Assembly: GCA_030604405.1 (NCBI GenBank)
Contig: JAUVVY010000015.1
Location: forward strand, 1-64,000
DNA: 64,000 nt
Reading direction: 5' to 3'
Origin: a bacterium
GTDB lineage: Bacteria > Armatimonadota > Zipacnadia > Zipacnadales > UBA11051
Position 1 is the stretch's first letter, and every line of letters begins with the position of its first letter. A model generated the notes under the pieces. That model saw only the letters and a program-made list of their open reading frames with translations, did not search any database and was not told the origin of the DNA. The translations under genes were made by a program, and so were the position numbers. Positions 25,951-36,582 of this stretch are shown here, one piece after another.

Positions 25951-27723
25951 ATGTTATCCAACAAATCTGCCAAACGGTCCCGCTGTCATCCGACACCAGG
26001 GGCCTTGATGACAAGAACTGCCGCGCGCCGGGGCTTCACTCTGGTTGAAGTTCTGGTAGTGCTGGCAATACTTGTCTTGTTGTTTGGCCTGCTCTTTATG
26101 CCTATGATGGTAGGTCTGGATATGGCTACGGAGGCGCGCATACGCTCTAATATGCAGGACTCCGTGCGTCTGGCCATGGAGCAGATTTGCCGCGAATTGT
26201 CGGACGGCGTTTACGTGTATGAGATCCCGACTATTCTTCTGGCCGGCGAGGACGGTAGCCTCGGCACCGCCGACGACGAGGCCGTAACTGACTATTCGCA
26301 GGTTATCTTCGTCAAAACTCAGCGCGATGCCAACGGCCAACTGCTCACACCGATCAGACCCATGACCGACAGCGATGGCGACATGGTGGCCATCCGCTAC
26401 CTGGTCAAGCTCATCGATCCGGAGGTAACCTGGTACTCCGATAATCCGTTCGCCCTGTACCGCCAGGAAGGCGTGTACTTGTGGGACGACACGCAGCAGG
26501 AGTACGTTTTTGGCAGCAGAGACGCGACGGGCGTATTCGAACCCGGAGTGCCCGAAACCGAAAACATCCTGACGCCAAAGACCGGCGCCGACATGCCACC
26601 GACCAGCACCGTGTGCAAAGCCTGTGGCACTACAGCAGTTGGCTATCTGACTTATTGCCCTGGGGATTGCAGCGACACGGAACACGACCTGGTTTACCTG
26701 CACAGTGGCACCAAGTTCGCTCCCGAGCGCATTGAGGGCGATACCCTCAGCGCATCGGAATACAACACCCTATACACCGCCAGGCACGGCAGTTGGCGCG
26801 GCTATCCCAACGATGGCAGCACCTTCTTGGACGATATTGACTGGACCACCTTCACATCCCAGGTCCACCCCCGCATCAGGCTCTACCGCTATGGCACTGG
26901 CGGCAGCTACAGCGAAGTCGCTCTGGACACCTACGGCACTGCGACGTCCGACGTCAATTTGCGCTGGAACGCTCATGACGGCACCGTGCGCATTGGCGAC
27001 TATGAGATCGTCCTGATATCCGTAGCAGCAGCAGACCTGGCCTCGCCCCCTACGCGTGGCGGCAGTGATTTCTACGAAATAACCATCACCGATCAAAACG
27101 ACGCTAATGTTGACAACTATGACGCCGCTGGCTCACTGAGTGGATCGCGCGCCACCAGTGTGGTGCCGATATACGGGGCCAGTCCCAGTGCGTGGCAGGA
27201 CCCGCTGATGCCGATCGCGTTCACCATATATCCCGATGACGCGGACGGCGCCGCTTCACCTGTAGATGCCAAGGTAGTGCCTGATAGTGTGCATGTGAGG
27301 ATCGCCGCCACGCTGACCGACGGTACTGTGCGGCGTGCCGAGTACACCCTTACTGACGTTTTTGACCAGGATCAGATCGGCCAATTCCAGTTCGCTCAGT
27401 ATCAGGCATCAGACGACCGCGAGTGCGAGGTCAGATTCAACCGTTGGGATCCGCCCAGCCCGGAGATGTTCGGCAGTTTGTCCAGTTACGAAATCGAGAT
27501 TCTCTATTACTACCGGCGCAACTTTGACGCGATCAGCAACCGCGACGATATGGTCGTCGTGGACTATTCCACCGCCGAGCTTATGAATGTGACACTCACC
27601 CTCAACAAGTTCACAGACCCGGAGCCGTATAAGTCCGGCGAGGACAACCTGGTCGTGCCGGCCGATGTGAAAATCAACAAGGTCACCATGCACGATCAGG
27701 TCGAGGTTCGTAATATCAGGTAG
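25951..27723 (+). CDS. Large minor prepilin (PilW/PulJ-like) with an exported zinc-ribbon-like motif
   Basis: 590 residues. GFTLVEVLVVLAILVLLFGLL with Glu at +5 is the prepilin segment; the leader has 28 residues from ATG 25951 or 9 from ATG 26008 (MTRTAARRG). The following helix with SVRLAMEQICRELSDGVYVY is typical of PilW-like minor pilins. Around residue 220, VCKACGTTAVGYLTYCPGDC has two Cys pairs like a zinc ribbon, which is unusual outside the cytoplasm and recurs in the 36583 protein. The remaining beta-rich region is not recognised. Confidence 0.82.
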   Translation: MLSNKSAKRSRCHPTPGALMTRTAARRGFTLVEVLVVLAILVLLFGLLFMPMMVGLDMATEARIRSNMQDSVRLAMEQICRELSDGVYVYEIPTILLAGEDGSLGTADDEAVTDYSQVIFVKTQRDANGQLLTPIRPMTDSDGDMVAIRYLVKLIDPEVTWYSDNPFALYRQEGVYLWDDTQQEYVFGSRDATGVFEPGVPETENILTPKTGADMPPTSTVCKACGTTAVGYLTYCPGDCSDTEHDLVYLHSGTKFAPERIEGDTLSASEYNTLYTARHGSWRGYPNDGSTFLDDIDWTTFTSQVHPRIRLYRYGTGGSYSEVALDTYGTATSDVNLRWNAHDGTVRIGDYEIVLISVAAADLASPPTRGGSDFYEITITDQNDANVDNYDAAGSLSGSRATSVVPIYGASPSAWQDPLMPIAFTIYPDDADGAASPVDAKVVPDSVHVRIAATLTDGTVRRAEYTLTDVFDQDQIGQFQFAQYQASDDRECEVRFNRWDPPSPEMFGSLSSYEIEILYYYRRNFDAISNRDDMVVVDYSTAELMNVTLTLNKFTDPEPYKSGEDNLVVPADVKINKVTMHDQVEVRNIR

Positions 27724-27792
27724 CACGCAATCATCAATAGCCCGAAATATCGATATGTTTGGCCCTTGTGACAGCCGGTTGGAGGTTCGTAT

Positions 27793-30700
27793 ATGCGGCC
27801 AGCAGGGATAATGAGAAACAGGCCACCCAGCGCGATGAAGCTGGCGCCCATTGGGGCCCGCCGGCGTGGGCAGGTGCTGCTGATCGCCGTGCTGCTGATG
27901 ATGGTCATACTGCTTGTCGGCATCCTGTTTGTCGCGCTGGTCTCGCGCAATCAGCAGCAGTCGGTCCGCCATGTGGATGTGATTACCGCCCAGGCTCTGG
28001 CTGAAGCCGCCGTCCGCTATGCTGACAGGATGCTGCAGACCAGCCCGCTCGGCGCCGACTGGCGGCCGCATTTTGTGGCCTATGTGCCGCCCTCGGGGAC
28101 CGATCCCAACTATCCTACATATAACGTAGACGATCCGTCCACCTGGCCCAGCCCGCCCGCGATGTACCAAAACGGCGACGTGGACCCCAACTTCTACGGC
28201 CCTGACGGCATCGAGGGCACTGAGGACGACTACTACGGCGACTTTGACGTCATTCGCGCCTGGTGCCCCTTGCGCTCCGGAACTATTGACGCCCCGGGCG
28301 CATTCATCCGCTTCGGCTATCATCGCTATCCCGATCCCAACCCGGGTGCCGCTGCCTCGGTGGCCACGAATAATCCCACCTTGGGCCGCGGCTATGTCCT
28401 GCTGAAAGTCACCTACGACCCGGACCCACCCTACGAGCCGGGAGACAGCACCGACCAGGTTAACCTCAGCAACTGCATACGCATCGAAGCCATCGGCCGC
28501 GTCAGCGACCAGAGCACCGTCTTCCGCCGGCTGGTCGCCTACAAGCCCATCGGCCTCACCGACCATCTGCGCTGGATCACCGACAAGACCAGGTCTGGCA
28601 AACGCGCATATCTCGGCTTGCGTCCTTACATAGATCTCGACAACAGCGGCGCTGCCACCGATGACGAGGCCCTGGAGATTGATTTCGCCGGCCCGGTGCG
28701 CGCCGACACGGCCCTCTACATGCTCGGCCAGCCGATCGGCTCCGGCCCCGGCACCCCATCCACGTACTTTGACCTTCTCACCGCGCCCAGTGAGGACGGT
28801 TATCTGCACGATGACATGATCGAGGGCACCGAAGGCATCTATATGGTGGACAGCGTCAGTGACGGCGTCGGAGTCATTGTTGAGGGGATTGACGAAGGCA
28901 CACTGCCGACATCCCTGGCTGCGGCTGAGACCACTACCATTCCGCGCGTAGCTACCGGCCATCGCGATGTCCCGCCACTGCAAGCGCCGGAGATGACTGC
29001 CACTGACCCCACCACCGGTCTGGACCGCTATCGCGTGCTCACCCGCGACTCCGGCGTCCTTGTGTACAATAGCACCGCCGGCAGGGCCGTCAATACCGGC
29101 AGCTACGGGCACGGTGCGGGCGTCTACATTGACAATTTCGCCGACATCCAGTTCAAGCAGGCGGGCGGCGCCGGTGACCTGAAGCTGCTGGTGCAGGACT
29201 GGCGTGAGCCCGGTTCGCTGGGCGTGCTGACCGGTGACAGCGGCTGGAACGCTCTGGGCACTACTTATACGCCGCCGGCGGTTGAAGTCGAATTCTTCGC
29301 CAGCGAGGCTGATGTGCTGGCGACTTGTAGTTCGGACTCGTCCTCGGGCACCGCGCCCACCGATCCCGGTGTGCTGTGGTGGCCGAACCATGTGGCTGGC
29401 GAGCCAGGTATCAAGATTACGCGCCATGACCACCGCTGGGCGCTGGGCGATCCCGCTGACGCCACCGAAGTTGGCGACGATTCCGGCGAAAATGTTATGG
29501 TCGTTGATTATCCGGCGTATCCCAACCAGGTCATATTCGCGGAGGGCAATATCCGCGTCAAAGGTGTTCTGCCGCCCGCGGACCGCGAAACGACATCTCC
29601 GTACACGCTCAATCGCGATTACAACATGACTATTGTTTCCAACGCCACCATCTATATAGATGGCCAGATACTCTCGCCGCAGGATGTCTCCGGCCGGCGC
29701 GTTGACATCAACGGCCCGTCCGGAGTGATAGATGAGAACAACACCGCCGTGGCGCTATTGGCCCATGATTTTGTCTGCCTGAATCCGACGCAACTGGTCC
29801 CGCAGTTGACCTCCGGGCTGGTCCCTGCCGCGGCTGATGACGAGATGGCCCCCGAGCTGGGCCAGCACTGGGAGCTCGATCCCGACACCGGCGGCCGGGT
29901 CTATATCCGCTGGATGTTTGGCGAGACGGTGCCGGCAGGCGTCGCACGATACCTGACCGTCCAGCAGACTGCCGCCAGCCCGGGCCCGGCCGGCGTGGGC
30001 TTGATCCTGTCTGACGACGGCGCAATCACCGCTCATAGCTTCGGCAATCCGGTGGACCCCTACACCTTCATCTTCGCGCCCGAGGGCGCTCTGCTGTGGG
30101 ATTTGGGGTCAGGTCCGATTCCCGCGCCTCAAGCGTACTGCTCGACGGCCATCGCGCCACAGTGGCAGCCGACAGCCAACATCGGCCCCTTCAGTGGCTC
30201 CGTTGTGCCGACGCTGCCGTGGAACATCGGTGCAGGCATTTCGGGGACAGTCGCTGTGCAAAACGCGGCGGCGCTCGCCCACCGCGATCCCCAGTTGGGC
30301 ACTGCGGCGACCGAGTACTTGGTCAAGAAGTGGAAGATTGAGGAGATCGACACCGCCATCAGCCGCCCGCGCGGCGCTATCAACGCCAAGGTAAACGCTC
30401 TGATCTACGCCCAGCGCGGAAGTTGGTTTGTAATCCCCGGCGCCTACTTTGATGAAAGCACTTACACTGTGGACTTTGACGGCGACGGCGACACAGACGC
30501 CGCCGACAGCCTCTGGGCCGCCCGCATGCGCCGCTACAACTACCGCATCACCGTCAGAGGCTGCATCACTGAAGACCATACCGCACAAATTGAGGACGCG
30601 CAGGACTGGTCCAACAAGTGGGCATACCCCATTTACACGAGTGCTACAGAGTTGAGTTGGGCCACAATTGAATACGAATTCGACGAACAACTGCGGGCCA

Positions 30701-30846
30701 ACAGAGACCAGGGCAGAACCACTCTGGATGGCGCCACTAATGTCCGCTCTACCGCTGCCAGTCTCTACACGCCCCAGGCTAATCTGCCTAAACTGCCGCT
30801 CTTACCCGTGAGCCCGACCTTGCTGTACTACGGCGAGGCGTTCTGA
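27793..30846 (+). CDS. Large PilX/GspK-like exported protein
   Basis: 1017 residues. It begins with basic residues and RRRGQVLLIAVLLMMVILLVGILFVALVSR, then QQQSVRHVDVITAQALAEAAVRYADRML, the helix pattern of PilX-type minor pilins (no G-F-T-L-x-E cleavage motif). The remainder is exported. VDFDGDGDTDAADSLWAAR near residue 895 resembles a dockerin or EF-hand calcium loop. ATG 27793 follows TTGGAGG. In other pilus loci PilX is followed by PilY1; here two giants follow. Confidence 0.75.
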   Translation: MRPAGIMRNRPPSAMKLAPIGARRRGQVLLIAVLLMMVILLVGILFVALVSRNQQQSVRHVDVITAQALAEAAVRYADRMLQTSPLGADWRPHFVAYVPPSGTDPNYPTYNVDDPSTWPSPPAMYQNGDVDPNFYGPDGIEGTEDDYYGDFDVIRAWCPLRSGTIDAPGAFIRFGYHRYPDPNPGAAASVATNNPTLGRGYVLLKVTYDPDPPYEPGDSTDQVNLSNCIRIEAIGRVSDQSTVFRRLVAYKPIGLTDHLRWITDKTRSGKRAYLGLRPYIDLDNSGAATDDEALEIDFAGPVRADTALYMLGQPIGSGPGTPSTYFDLLTAPSEDGYLHDDMIEGTEGIYMVDSVSDGVGVIVEGIDEGTLPTSLAAAETTTIPRVATGHRDVPPLQAPEMTATDPTTGLDRYRVLTRDSGVLVYNSTAGRAVNTGSYGHGAGVYIDNFADIQFKQAGGAGDLKLLVQDWREPGSLGVLTGDSGWNALGTTYTPPAVEVEFFASEADVLATCSSDSSSGTAPTDPGVLWWPNHVAGEPGIKITRHDHRWALGDPADATEVGDDSGENVMVVDYPAYPNQVIFAEGNIRVKGVLPPADRETTSPYTLNRDYNMTIVSNATIYIDGQILSPQDVSGRRVDINGPSGVIDENNTAVALLAHDFVCLNPTQLVPQLTSGLVPAAADDEMAPELGQHWELDPDTGGRVYIRWMFGETVPAGVARYLTVQQTAASPGPAGVGLILSDDGAITAHSFGNPVDPYTFIFAPEGALLWDLGSGPIPAPQAYCSTAIAPQWQPTANIGPFSGSVVPTLPWNIGAGISGTVAVQNAAALAHRDPQLGTAATEYLVKKWKIEEIDTAISRPRGAINAKVNALIYAQRGSWFVIPGAYFDESTYTVDFDGDGDTDAADSLWAARMRRYNYRITVRGCITEDHTAQIEDAQDWSNKWAYPIYTSATELSWATIEYEFDEQLRANRDQGRTTLDGATNVRSTAASLYTPQANLPKLPLLPVSPTLLYYGEAF

Positions 30847-31019
30847 CGCTTTCGAACGAAAGCTACCTCGGCGCTTTACGTGTGTGTCCATTACGGAATG
30901 TGTCGCGTGGGGTACCCACGCCAAAGGCGTGGGTCAGGCTTCCAGCCCGAGTCGACATCGGGCAGGAGCCGTATCGCCTTTCGACTTGTATGTCCATTAC
31001 TGTGGAGGTTGATGGTATT
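30847..31019. other. Spacer with repeat before the 31020 giant gene
   Basis: Contains the 30-base repeat copy 2 (30909-30938) continuing into the CTTCCAGCCCGAG core (30938-30950), and the ribosome site of the next gene. An in-frame GTG at 30882 would add 46 residues encoded by the repeat and is rejected. Confidence 0.5.
30909..30938. repeat. Intergenic repeat, copy 2
   Basis: Matches 12955-12984 (26 of 30). It contains CCCACGCC-AAA-GGCGTGGG, a perfect 8-base hairpin. Confidence 0.6.
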
Positions 31020-34000
31020 ATGCGGGTATCCGGAAAATACCTGCGCATAGTGGTTGCAATCATACTTGTTGGCTGCTTGAGTTTCGCGCAGGCGGCACAG
31101 GTTGCGCTCGAGTACACCGGCACACCCCGGACCTTCAAGGTGTGTGCCCTGGCTGTCGAACAGAGCGATGGCTCGTATGTCAACTCGCACCCGCTGATAT
31201 TCGAAGGCCTGCGCCGCTGCCCCGAAAAACCGGCAGGCTGGGACTTTGAGAACCCTCTGGCTGCCCCTCAGATCGTCAGCGGCCTCGGCAATCTGACCAA
31301 GGCCGATGCGGCTTACTGGATCGTGAACTCCACCGATGTGACTGCGGCCAGTCTCCAGGGCATGGACCTCGTCTATATATGCGCTCCGGAGATTCTTCTG
31401 CGTGCAGACCTGGGCCACACCAACGAGCGCGAAGCGCTGATAAAGGCCTGCCGCGGCGGCACTATCATCTGGGTGGATCAGACCGATGTGGGCGGCGCTG
31501 GAACCACTGTGACCGGGTTCGCACCGCCGGGCTCTGCCAACTCCAACGCCGCCGCTTTTACCTTTTCCACCGGCGGTACAGACACCGGCAACACCCGCCG
31601 AGCAATTAACAGCCATGCCTGGCTGCTGCAGAATCCGTTCAATATCTCGTCCGCTGAAGTGCCATATATCGGCAGGTACCCGACGCCGTCAGATCCCACC
31701 ACCGGCCCCACCTGCGACGGCATAGGAGGCGGCTTCGACTGCCAGCCTATCCTCCGGGATAACGACGGCAGCAACACCTATCGCAACGTCACCGTCACGC
31801 CCTACGGCTCCGGTGCCATCGTGGTGACCGCCGGCGAGGTCGGCTGGGACCTGGAAAGCTGGTGGCAGGCCACCGGCTATTGGTGGAGCGCGGATCGCCT
31901 GCGCCGGCCTTCGCGCTATCAATTGCCTGATTTCAAGTTCGCCTACAACATCCTTGGTGCGACCAGTCGTTGGTCACAGGCCCGCCGTGGGCCGTGGGCC
32001 GACGCCAAGAGCGTTGTCGAGGTGCGCGCGCCGCTCCAGGTTGAGTGGCAGTTCCCCGGCCAGTTTGAGAGCCTCGCCTTCAACAAGATCGGCCCCGTCG
32101 TCGGCAGCCCGGTTTGCGCCGGCGGCATGGTCTTCGCTGTCACGCTCGGCTCGCCCGACATTGACGGCGAGGGCGGTCAGGACGCGTACCTGCTCTGCTT
32201 CGACGCCGATCCCGCCCAGGACCTTGACGGCGATGGTACTGCCGATGACGGAATCCTGGATTACTCGGCCGGCGCGCCCTATGACCTGGTCTGGGAGGCT
32301 TCGCTCGGCGCCATGACGCCGCGCTATGCCTCGCCTTGTGTGGCCAACCTGGTTGGTCTGCCAGGTGCCCGGCCGTTGCAGGTAGTGCTGGTCAGCCTGG
32401 TGACCCCCGACGGCTCCGGTCCGGGCGAGGTGCGCTGCTACAATGCCTCACTGGATCCCTGGACGCTGGGATGGGTGTCGGGCTCGGGCTATAATGTCTC
32501 GTACGAAACCACCGGCGCGCTGATGTGGACCTACGATATAGATGGCTACGACACCGACTCCGACGTCGTGGCCCTGTCAACGCCGGTGGTATATCAGAAC
32601 TATGTCTATGTGCTGGCAAGCGAGTTTGACAGTAGCCTGGACGGTAGCACCGTCAACAGCACCTACGGCCGCGCCCATTGCTTTCAGCTTAGCTATGAAT
32701 GGGATGTGGACACCAACGGGCCCAAGTGGGTCTTTCCTGATCCCAATACCGACCCGGCCGAAGACGGTGACGATGCCAGCGACTCCGGCGCGCCCGATGA
32801 CCATGCCTTCGCAGAGCTGCAGGGAATGTTGCCACCGTTCCATGAGCCGCAATGGGTGGCAGGCATCGCTCCGTACAATAGCCCGGCGCCTCGCCCGCTG
32901 CTGCCGCCCACACCGGGCGCCATACCTGTGCCACACTCCGGCAAGGATGTCATCGCCGACAGCGAATGGCAAGTTCTGCTCAACATTGCCACTCCGGTGG
33001 GAACCACGTTCTCCTGGAACGCCCCTGATTGGGATATGAGCATAAGCGGCTGGACCGACTTGCTGAACCGTACCGTAGGTGGCTACGACTTCGCGCTAAT
33101 CCCCACACCCACTACGCCGGGCACGCCGCCAGTGGATCAACTCAACCTCCGCTATTACAGCTATATGCTCCTCACTTACGGGTTGGCCAGCGGCGTGTCA
33201 GGGCCGACTGATCCTGCGTACACGAGGTTGGATAGCCTTACCCGCCAGGACGATACCGGCATTGATGTCAGCGCCACGCTCGTGAATGTGGGGACTACTG
33301 TCCGTCTGTACTTCACCAGTGGGCAGGCTCGCGAGCTGCTATTGCCCGCCCGGCAGGACACTGCTGGCTCTCGCAGACCTCATAATATATCATTGTACGG
33401 CGTGCCCGTGGAAATCACCTATACTGTGGACACCACAGGCGACGGTACGCCGGATACGCAATATACCCAGACGCAGACATTGCGCGGGCCGATGCGCTAT
33501 CGCCCTAATGAGAGTGCTAACCGTCGCCGCGTCACGCCTCCGGTCATCACCGGCCCTGATAGCATGATAACCGTCTCCGATGCGGCCGAAGACGCTGGCC
33601 GGAACGTTGCTAGCGCGAGCGGCGGCGCACTCAGGTCCCGCAGCCGGTACAGTGGCGGCCAACAGTGGCAGTTCCATGCCGACACCACACTGCCCAATGC
33701 GTCAACATTGTCCGACCCACCCTTTGATCAGCCCTACAGCCCTTACGGCTATGCGCCGCTATACAAATCGGCGCCTGCCGTGGATACCAGCACCGACACT
33801 GCTTATGTCGTCGTGAACCATGCCCGGCCCGACCCATCTAATGACACATCACTTGAAGGTGTCGCTGAAGTCATCGGCATCGCCACCGAGGCCGACCTCA
33901 GCATCACTCTCCGGCCGGTGGACGGCGTCACTCCTGAGCCTGATGCCCGCATCCGCGAGGGCACAGTCAGCATCACCACGCTCGACACATCCTATGACGT

Positions 34001-36467
34001 TGAGGTCGCGGTGCCGGCTTCTGCATACGAAGTTGACTACGAGAATCACACCATCACCTTCTATCGCAGTCAGGCTGGCTGGCTCTCCACCATCGGCTCG
34101 CTCTACGGCAAGCCAGTATGGGTTGACTATGACTTCTGCGACCCAGCCGACCCGACTGACCCGGGCGATGACACCACCATAACCGACGAGCTGCACATAC
34201 TGCCCGAGGTGGTGCGCTTCCAGTACATGCCCGGCTTCATCCGCCTGCACCACAATTTCGTCTATCACAATTTCGACGACTCCGCCGACGCCATGAACGT
34301 CTTCGTGAGTCTGCCCAATGGCACGGCTCTTGCCGGGCTGGGCATCGGTGAGGAGGAGTTCGACGCCGCCGGTCTTCTGCCCGGCGGCTGGATCGATGCA
34401 CTGCCGCGCGGCATTCTCGACATCCGCAATCTGCAGATACCCACAGAGGCGGTCACCGAAATACCCCTGCAGCCCGGCTGCAATTTTGTGGTGCAGTACT
34501 ACTACTTCGATGAGACCACGGGGAGCGCTCTGCCTGCCTCCGAAACTCACCAGGTTCCTTACAACATCGGCGAGTCGATCTCATCACCGGCGCTTGGCGG
34601 GCGCGTGCTGCATGTCGGCACCGAAGGCTTCGATCCCAACCGCGACAATACGCTCAACTTAACCGAGGCCCATAACGACAGCCACGCGCAGAAGCCGTTT
34701 CTGGTCGGTGAGCGCATCAAAGAGACGTTGCTGTCGCTGCTGTGGGACCCGATCAGCAATCTGGTCTATGGTCACATGGCCCAGCCCGCCAACCCGCATG
34801 GCTCCTACAACGTGCTGGGTACACCCGTGATTCCGGCTGTCTCGTCATCGCCGGTGCTCGGCCACAACCGCGTATTCGTCGGCTCGAAGATGGTCGGCCA
34901 AATCACTCAGCCCGCCAACGACGGCATCGACCCGGGATATGTGTCTGCGGGCGTGGGCTTTGTCAGTGCGCTCAAGTCGCGCTCAACGTTCATCTGTGAT
35001 GACACCCGCATAATCGAGGTGGTCGAAGACACGCCGGTGTGGGTCTGTCATGGCACGCTGTCTGCGATGCCCAATGAAGCCGTGGACGTCAGCCGGGGCA
35101 CCGATGGGCGGATCGCCATACCGTTCAACCGCCCGGCCAAAGCTGTGCCGCTGTCCAATGGCAATCTGCTGGTAGTTGATACCGGCAACAACCGCGTGGT
35201 CGAAATTGATCGGGACGGCGTTGTCAAGTGGCCGCTGTCTGCGGCGGGCTATGATTATTACACCAGCGCCACCAACACCCAGTTGCGTCTTGACTCACCA
35301 TCGGATGTATTCCGCTACTACACCATCACCGACTCGGGAGTGAATTACAACTCCACCAACGGCGATCTGCTGCCCTCAACTACCACGCATACTGTCATCG
35401 CTGACGCCGGCAATGGCCGCGTCATTGACATCGTCACCCAAGTCAGCGCCTCCGGTGCGCAGACTCATTCGGTCCATGTCAAAACACCCAGCCACGTCAA
35501 GGCTGCCGGCAGCACCGCGCCGCTGCAGCGGATAGCGTACACCGCCGTCAGGCCCATATTCGATCCCTCAAGCACTGCCGTCGGCGGCATCGTCCACCCC
35601 GTCATCGGCTACCTGTGCGCCGCCTCAAATCTGCACCAGCTCGTGGTGGTCGAAGAGAACACCTTGGCCATCAACCCGCCCTCCACAAACCTGCCGTATG
35701 GCGGTTCCGCTGGCAGCGACTGGAAATGGCTGGCATGGCTGTGGGACGAGGATGTAAGCGACACTGTCTATGGCCCGCCTGATTCGCTGATCTTCCGCAA
35801 TATCAGGGACCTGCAAACCTCGTATGAGGGCGACGACTTCTACATCACCGTCACCTGCGGCCAGTATGCTGGACGGTTGTCGGACGTGCAGGCCAACAAC
35901 CTGCACCCACTGGCGGCTCAGGGCGATGGTATCTTTGAGTTCTGCGTGGACATCAGCGGCGCTGCGGGCACTTGGGCTCTGATACCGGCAGTAGATGGTG
36001 CCGGCATCGCCACGCCCGACACGCCGATCTGGTACATGACCCGCGAAGACTACATATACTCGTATCCGGCAGCTAGCGTCCGCCGCGACTTGAGTAACAT
36101 CCGCTACCTTGACGTTGACGATAACCCGTACTGGCAGACCATGCCCTGGTTCCCGGTCTCGGCGGTACGGTTGCCGTGTGACACCCGCCCGATGGATGCC
36201 GACGGTGACGGCACTTTGGAGCGCTACCACCGTCACCTGATTACCAACTATGCCGGCCTGATACCCAACCTGACGCGTGAGAATATCGATGACACTTCGG
36301 CTCCCGCTTCACTTTATAGCAGTGTCATTGTAGTGCAGACCGATGATGCTAATGACAACTATCCGGGCGACGATACACTCGACATTGACCGCCGGCTGGT
36401 CACTCCCAATCCCAACGAGGCCGACTGGCCCGACCCGCTGGCACAGCCGACACACGCCGCCCGTTGA
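31020..36467 (+). CDS. Giant secreted beta-propeller protein, PilY1-like position
   Basis: About 1815 residues with a signal peptide (LRIVVAIILVGCLSFAQA). Residues 30-330 include LVYICAPEILLRADLGHTN...ALIKACRGGTIIWVD, like the Rossmann-like DUF4159/glutaminase-type domains of secreted proteins. Then come repeats with the look of PQQ-type propeller blades (GPVVGSPVCAGGMVFAVT, SSPVLGHNRVFVGSK) and near residue 1380 an NHL blade, NGNLLVVDTGNNRVVEID. Calcium-loop-like DLDGDGTADD, DTTGDGTPDT and DADGDGTLER occur. PilY1 also combines a propeller and calcium loops, so a pilus-tip adhesin role is a fair inference; there is no detectable von Willebrand domain. ATG 31020 follows GGAGG. Confidence 0.72.
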   Translation: MRVSGKYLRIVVAIILVGCLSFAQAAQVALEYTGTPRTFKVCALAVEQSDGSYVNSHPLIFEGLRRCPEKPAGWDFENPLAAPQIVSGLGNLTKADAAYWIVNSTDVTAASLQGMDLVYICAPEILLRADLGHTNEREALIKACRGGTIIWVDQTDVGGAGTTVTGFAPPGSANSNAAAFTFSTGGTDTGNTRRAINSHAWLLQNPFNISSAEVPYIGRYPTPSDPTTGPTCDGIGGGFDCQPILRDNDGSNTYRNVTVTPYGSGAIVVTAGEVGWDLESWWQATGYWWSADRLRRPSRYQLPDFKFAYNILGATSRWSQARRGPWADAKSVVEVRAPLQVEWQFPGQFESLAFNKIGPVVGSPVCAGGMVFAVTLGSPDIDGEGGQDAYLLCFDADPAQDLDGDGTADDGILDYSAGAPYDLVWEASLGAMTPRYASPCVANLVGLPGARPLQVVLVSLVTPDGSGPGEVRCYNASLDPWTLGWVSGSGYNVSYETTGALMWTYDIDGYDTDSDVVALSTPVVYQNYVYVLASEFDSSLDGSTVNSTYGRAHCFQLSYEWDVDTNGPKWVFPDPNTDPAEDGDDASDSGAPDDHAFAELQGMLPPFHEPQWVAGIAPYNSPAPRPLLPPTPGAIPVPHSGKDVIADSEWQVLLNIATPVGTTFSWNAPDWDMSISGWTDLLNRTVGGYDFALIPTPTTPGTPPVDQLNLRYYSYMLLTYGLASGVSGPTDPAYTRLDSLTRQDDTGIDVSATLVNVGTTVRLYFTSGQARELLLPARQDTAGSRRPHNISLYGVPVEITYTVDTTGDGTPDTQYTQTQTLRGPMRYRPNESANRRRVTPPVITGPDSMITVSDAAEDAGRNVASASGGALRSRSRYSGGQQWQFHADTTLPNASTLSDPPFDQPYSPYGYAPLYKSAPAVDTSTDTAYVVVNHARPDPSNDTSLEGVAEVIGIATEADLSITLRPVDGVTPEPDARIREGTVSITTLDTSYDVEVAVPASAYEVDYENHTITFYRSQAGWLSTIGSLYGKPVWVDYDFCDPADPTDPGDDTTITDELHILPEVVRFQYMPGFIRLHHNFVYHNFDDSADAMNVFVSLPNGTALAGLGIGEEEFDAAGLLPGGWIDALPRGILDIRNLQIPTEAVTEIPLQPGCNFVVQYYYFDETTGSALPASETHQVPYNIGESISSPALGGRVLHVGTEGFDPNRDNTLNLTEAHNDSHAQKPFLVGERIKETLLSLLWDPISNLVYGHMAQPANPHGSYNVLGTPVIPAVSSSPVLGHNRVFVGSKMVGQITQPANDGIDPGYVSAGVGFVSALKSRSTFICDDTRIIEVVEDTPVWVCHGTLSAMPNEAVDVSRGTDGRIAIPFNRPAKAVPLSNGNLLVVDTGNNRVVEIDRDGVVKWPLSAAGYDYYTSATNTQLRLDSPSDVFRYYTITDSGVNYNSTNGDLLPSTTTHTVIADAGNGRVIDIVTQVSASGAQTHSVHVKTPSHVKAAGSTAPLQRIAYTAVRPIFDPSSTAVGGIVHPVIGYLCAASNLHQLVVVEENTLAINPPSTNLPYGGSAGSDWKWLAWLWDEDVSDTVYGPPDSLIFRNIRDLQTSYEGDDFYITVTCGQYAGRLSDVQANNLHPLAAQGDGIFEFCVDISGAAGTWALIPAVDGAGIATPDTPIWYMTREDYIYSYPAASVRRDLSNIRYLDVDDNPYWQTMPWFPVSAVRLPCDTRPMDADGDGTLERYHRHLITNYAGLIPNLTRENIDDTSAPASLYSSVIVVQTDDANDNYPGDDTLDIDRRLVTPNPNEADWPDPLAQPTHAAR

Positions 36468-36582
36468 GTTGTGGGCCGCTTTCCGGCTGGTAAATACTGC
36501 AAATATCAATTACCAGGCGATTATTATGAGATATCACAATTGCGTGTTGGCACCACACAGCGCCAAGACAAAGGGGCGACCT

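Noticed and set aside
27409-29433. 674-codon minus-strand open frame
   Set aside because: Antisense to the PilX-like gene and the end of a prepilin gene; no motif and a shadow-type composition.
30882-31019. Earlier start of the 1815-residue protein
   Set aside because: The extension is encoded by an intergenic repeat and would bury the signal peptide; ATG 31020 has a GGAGG site.
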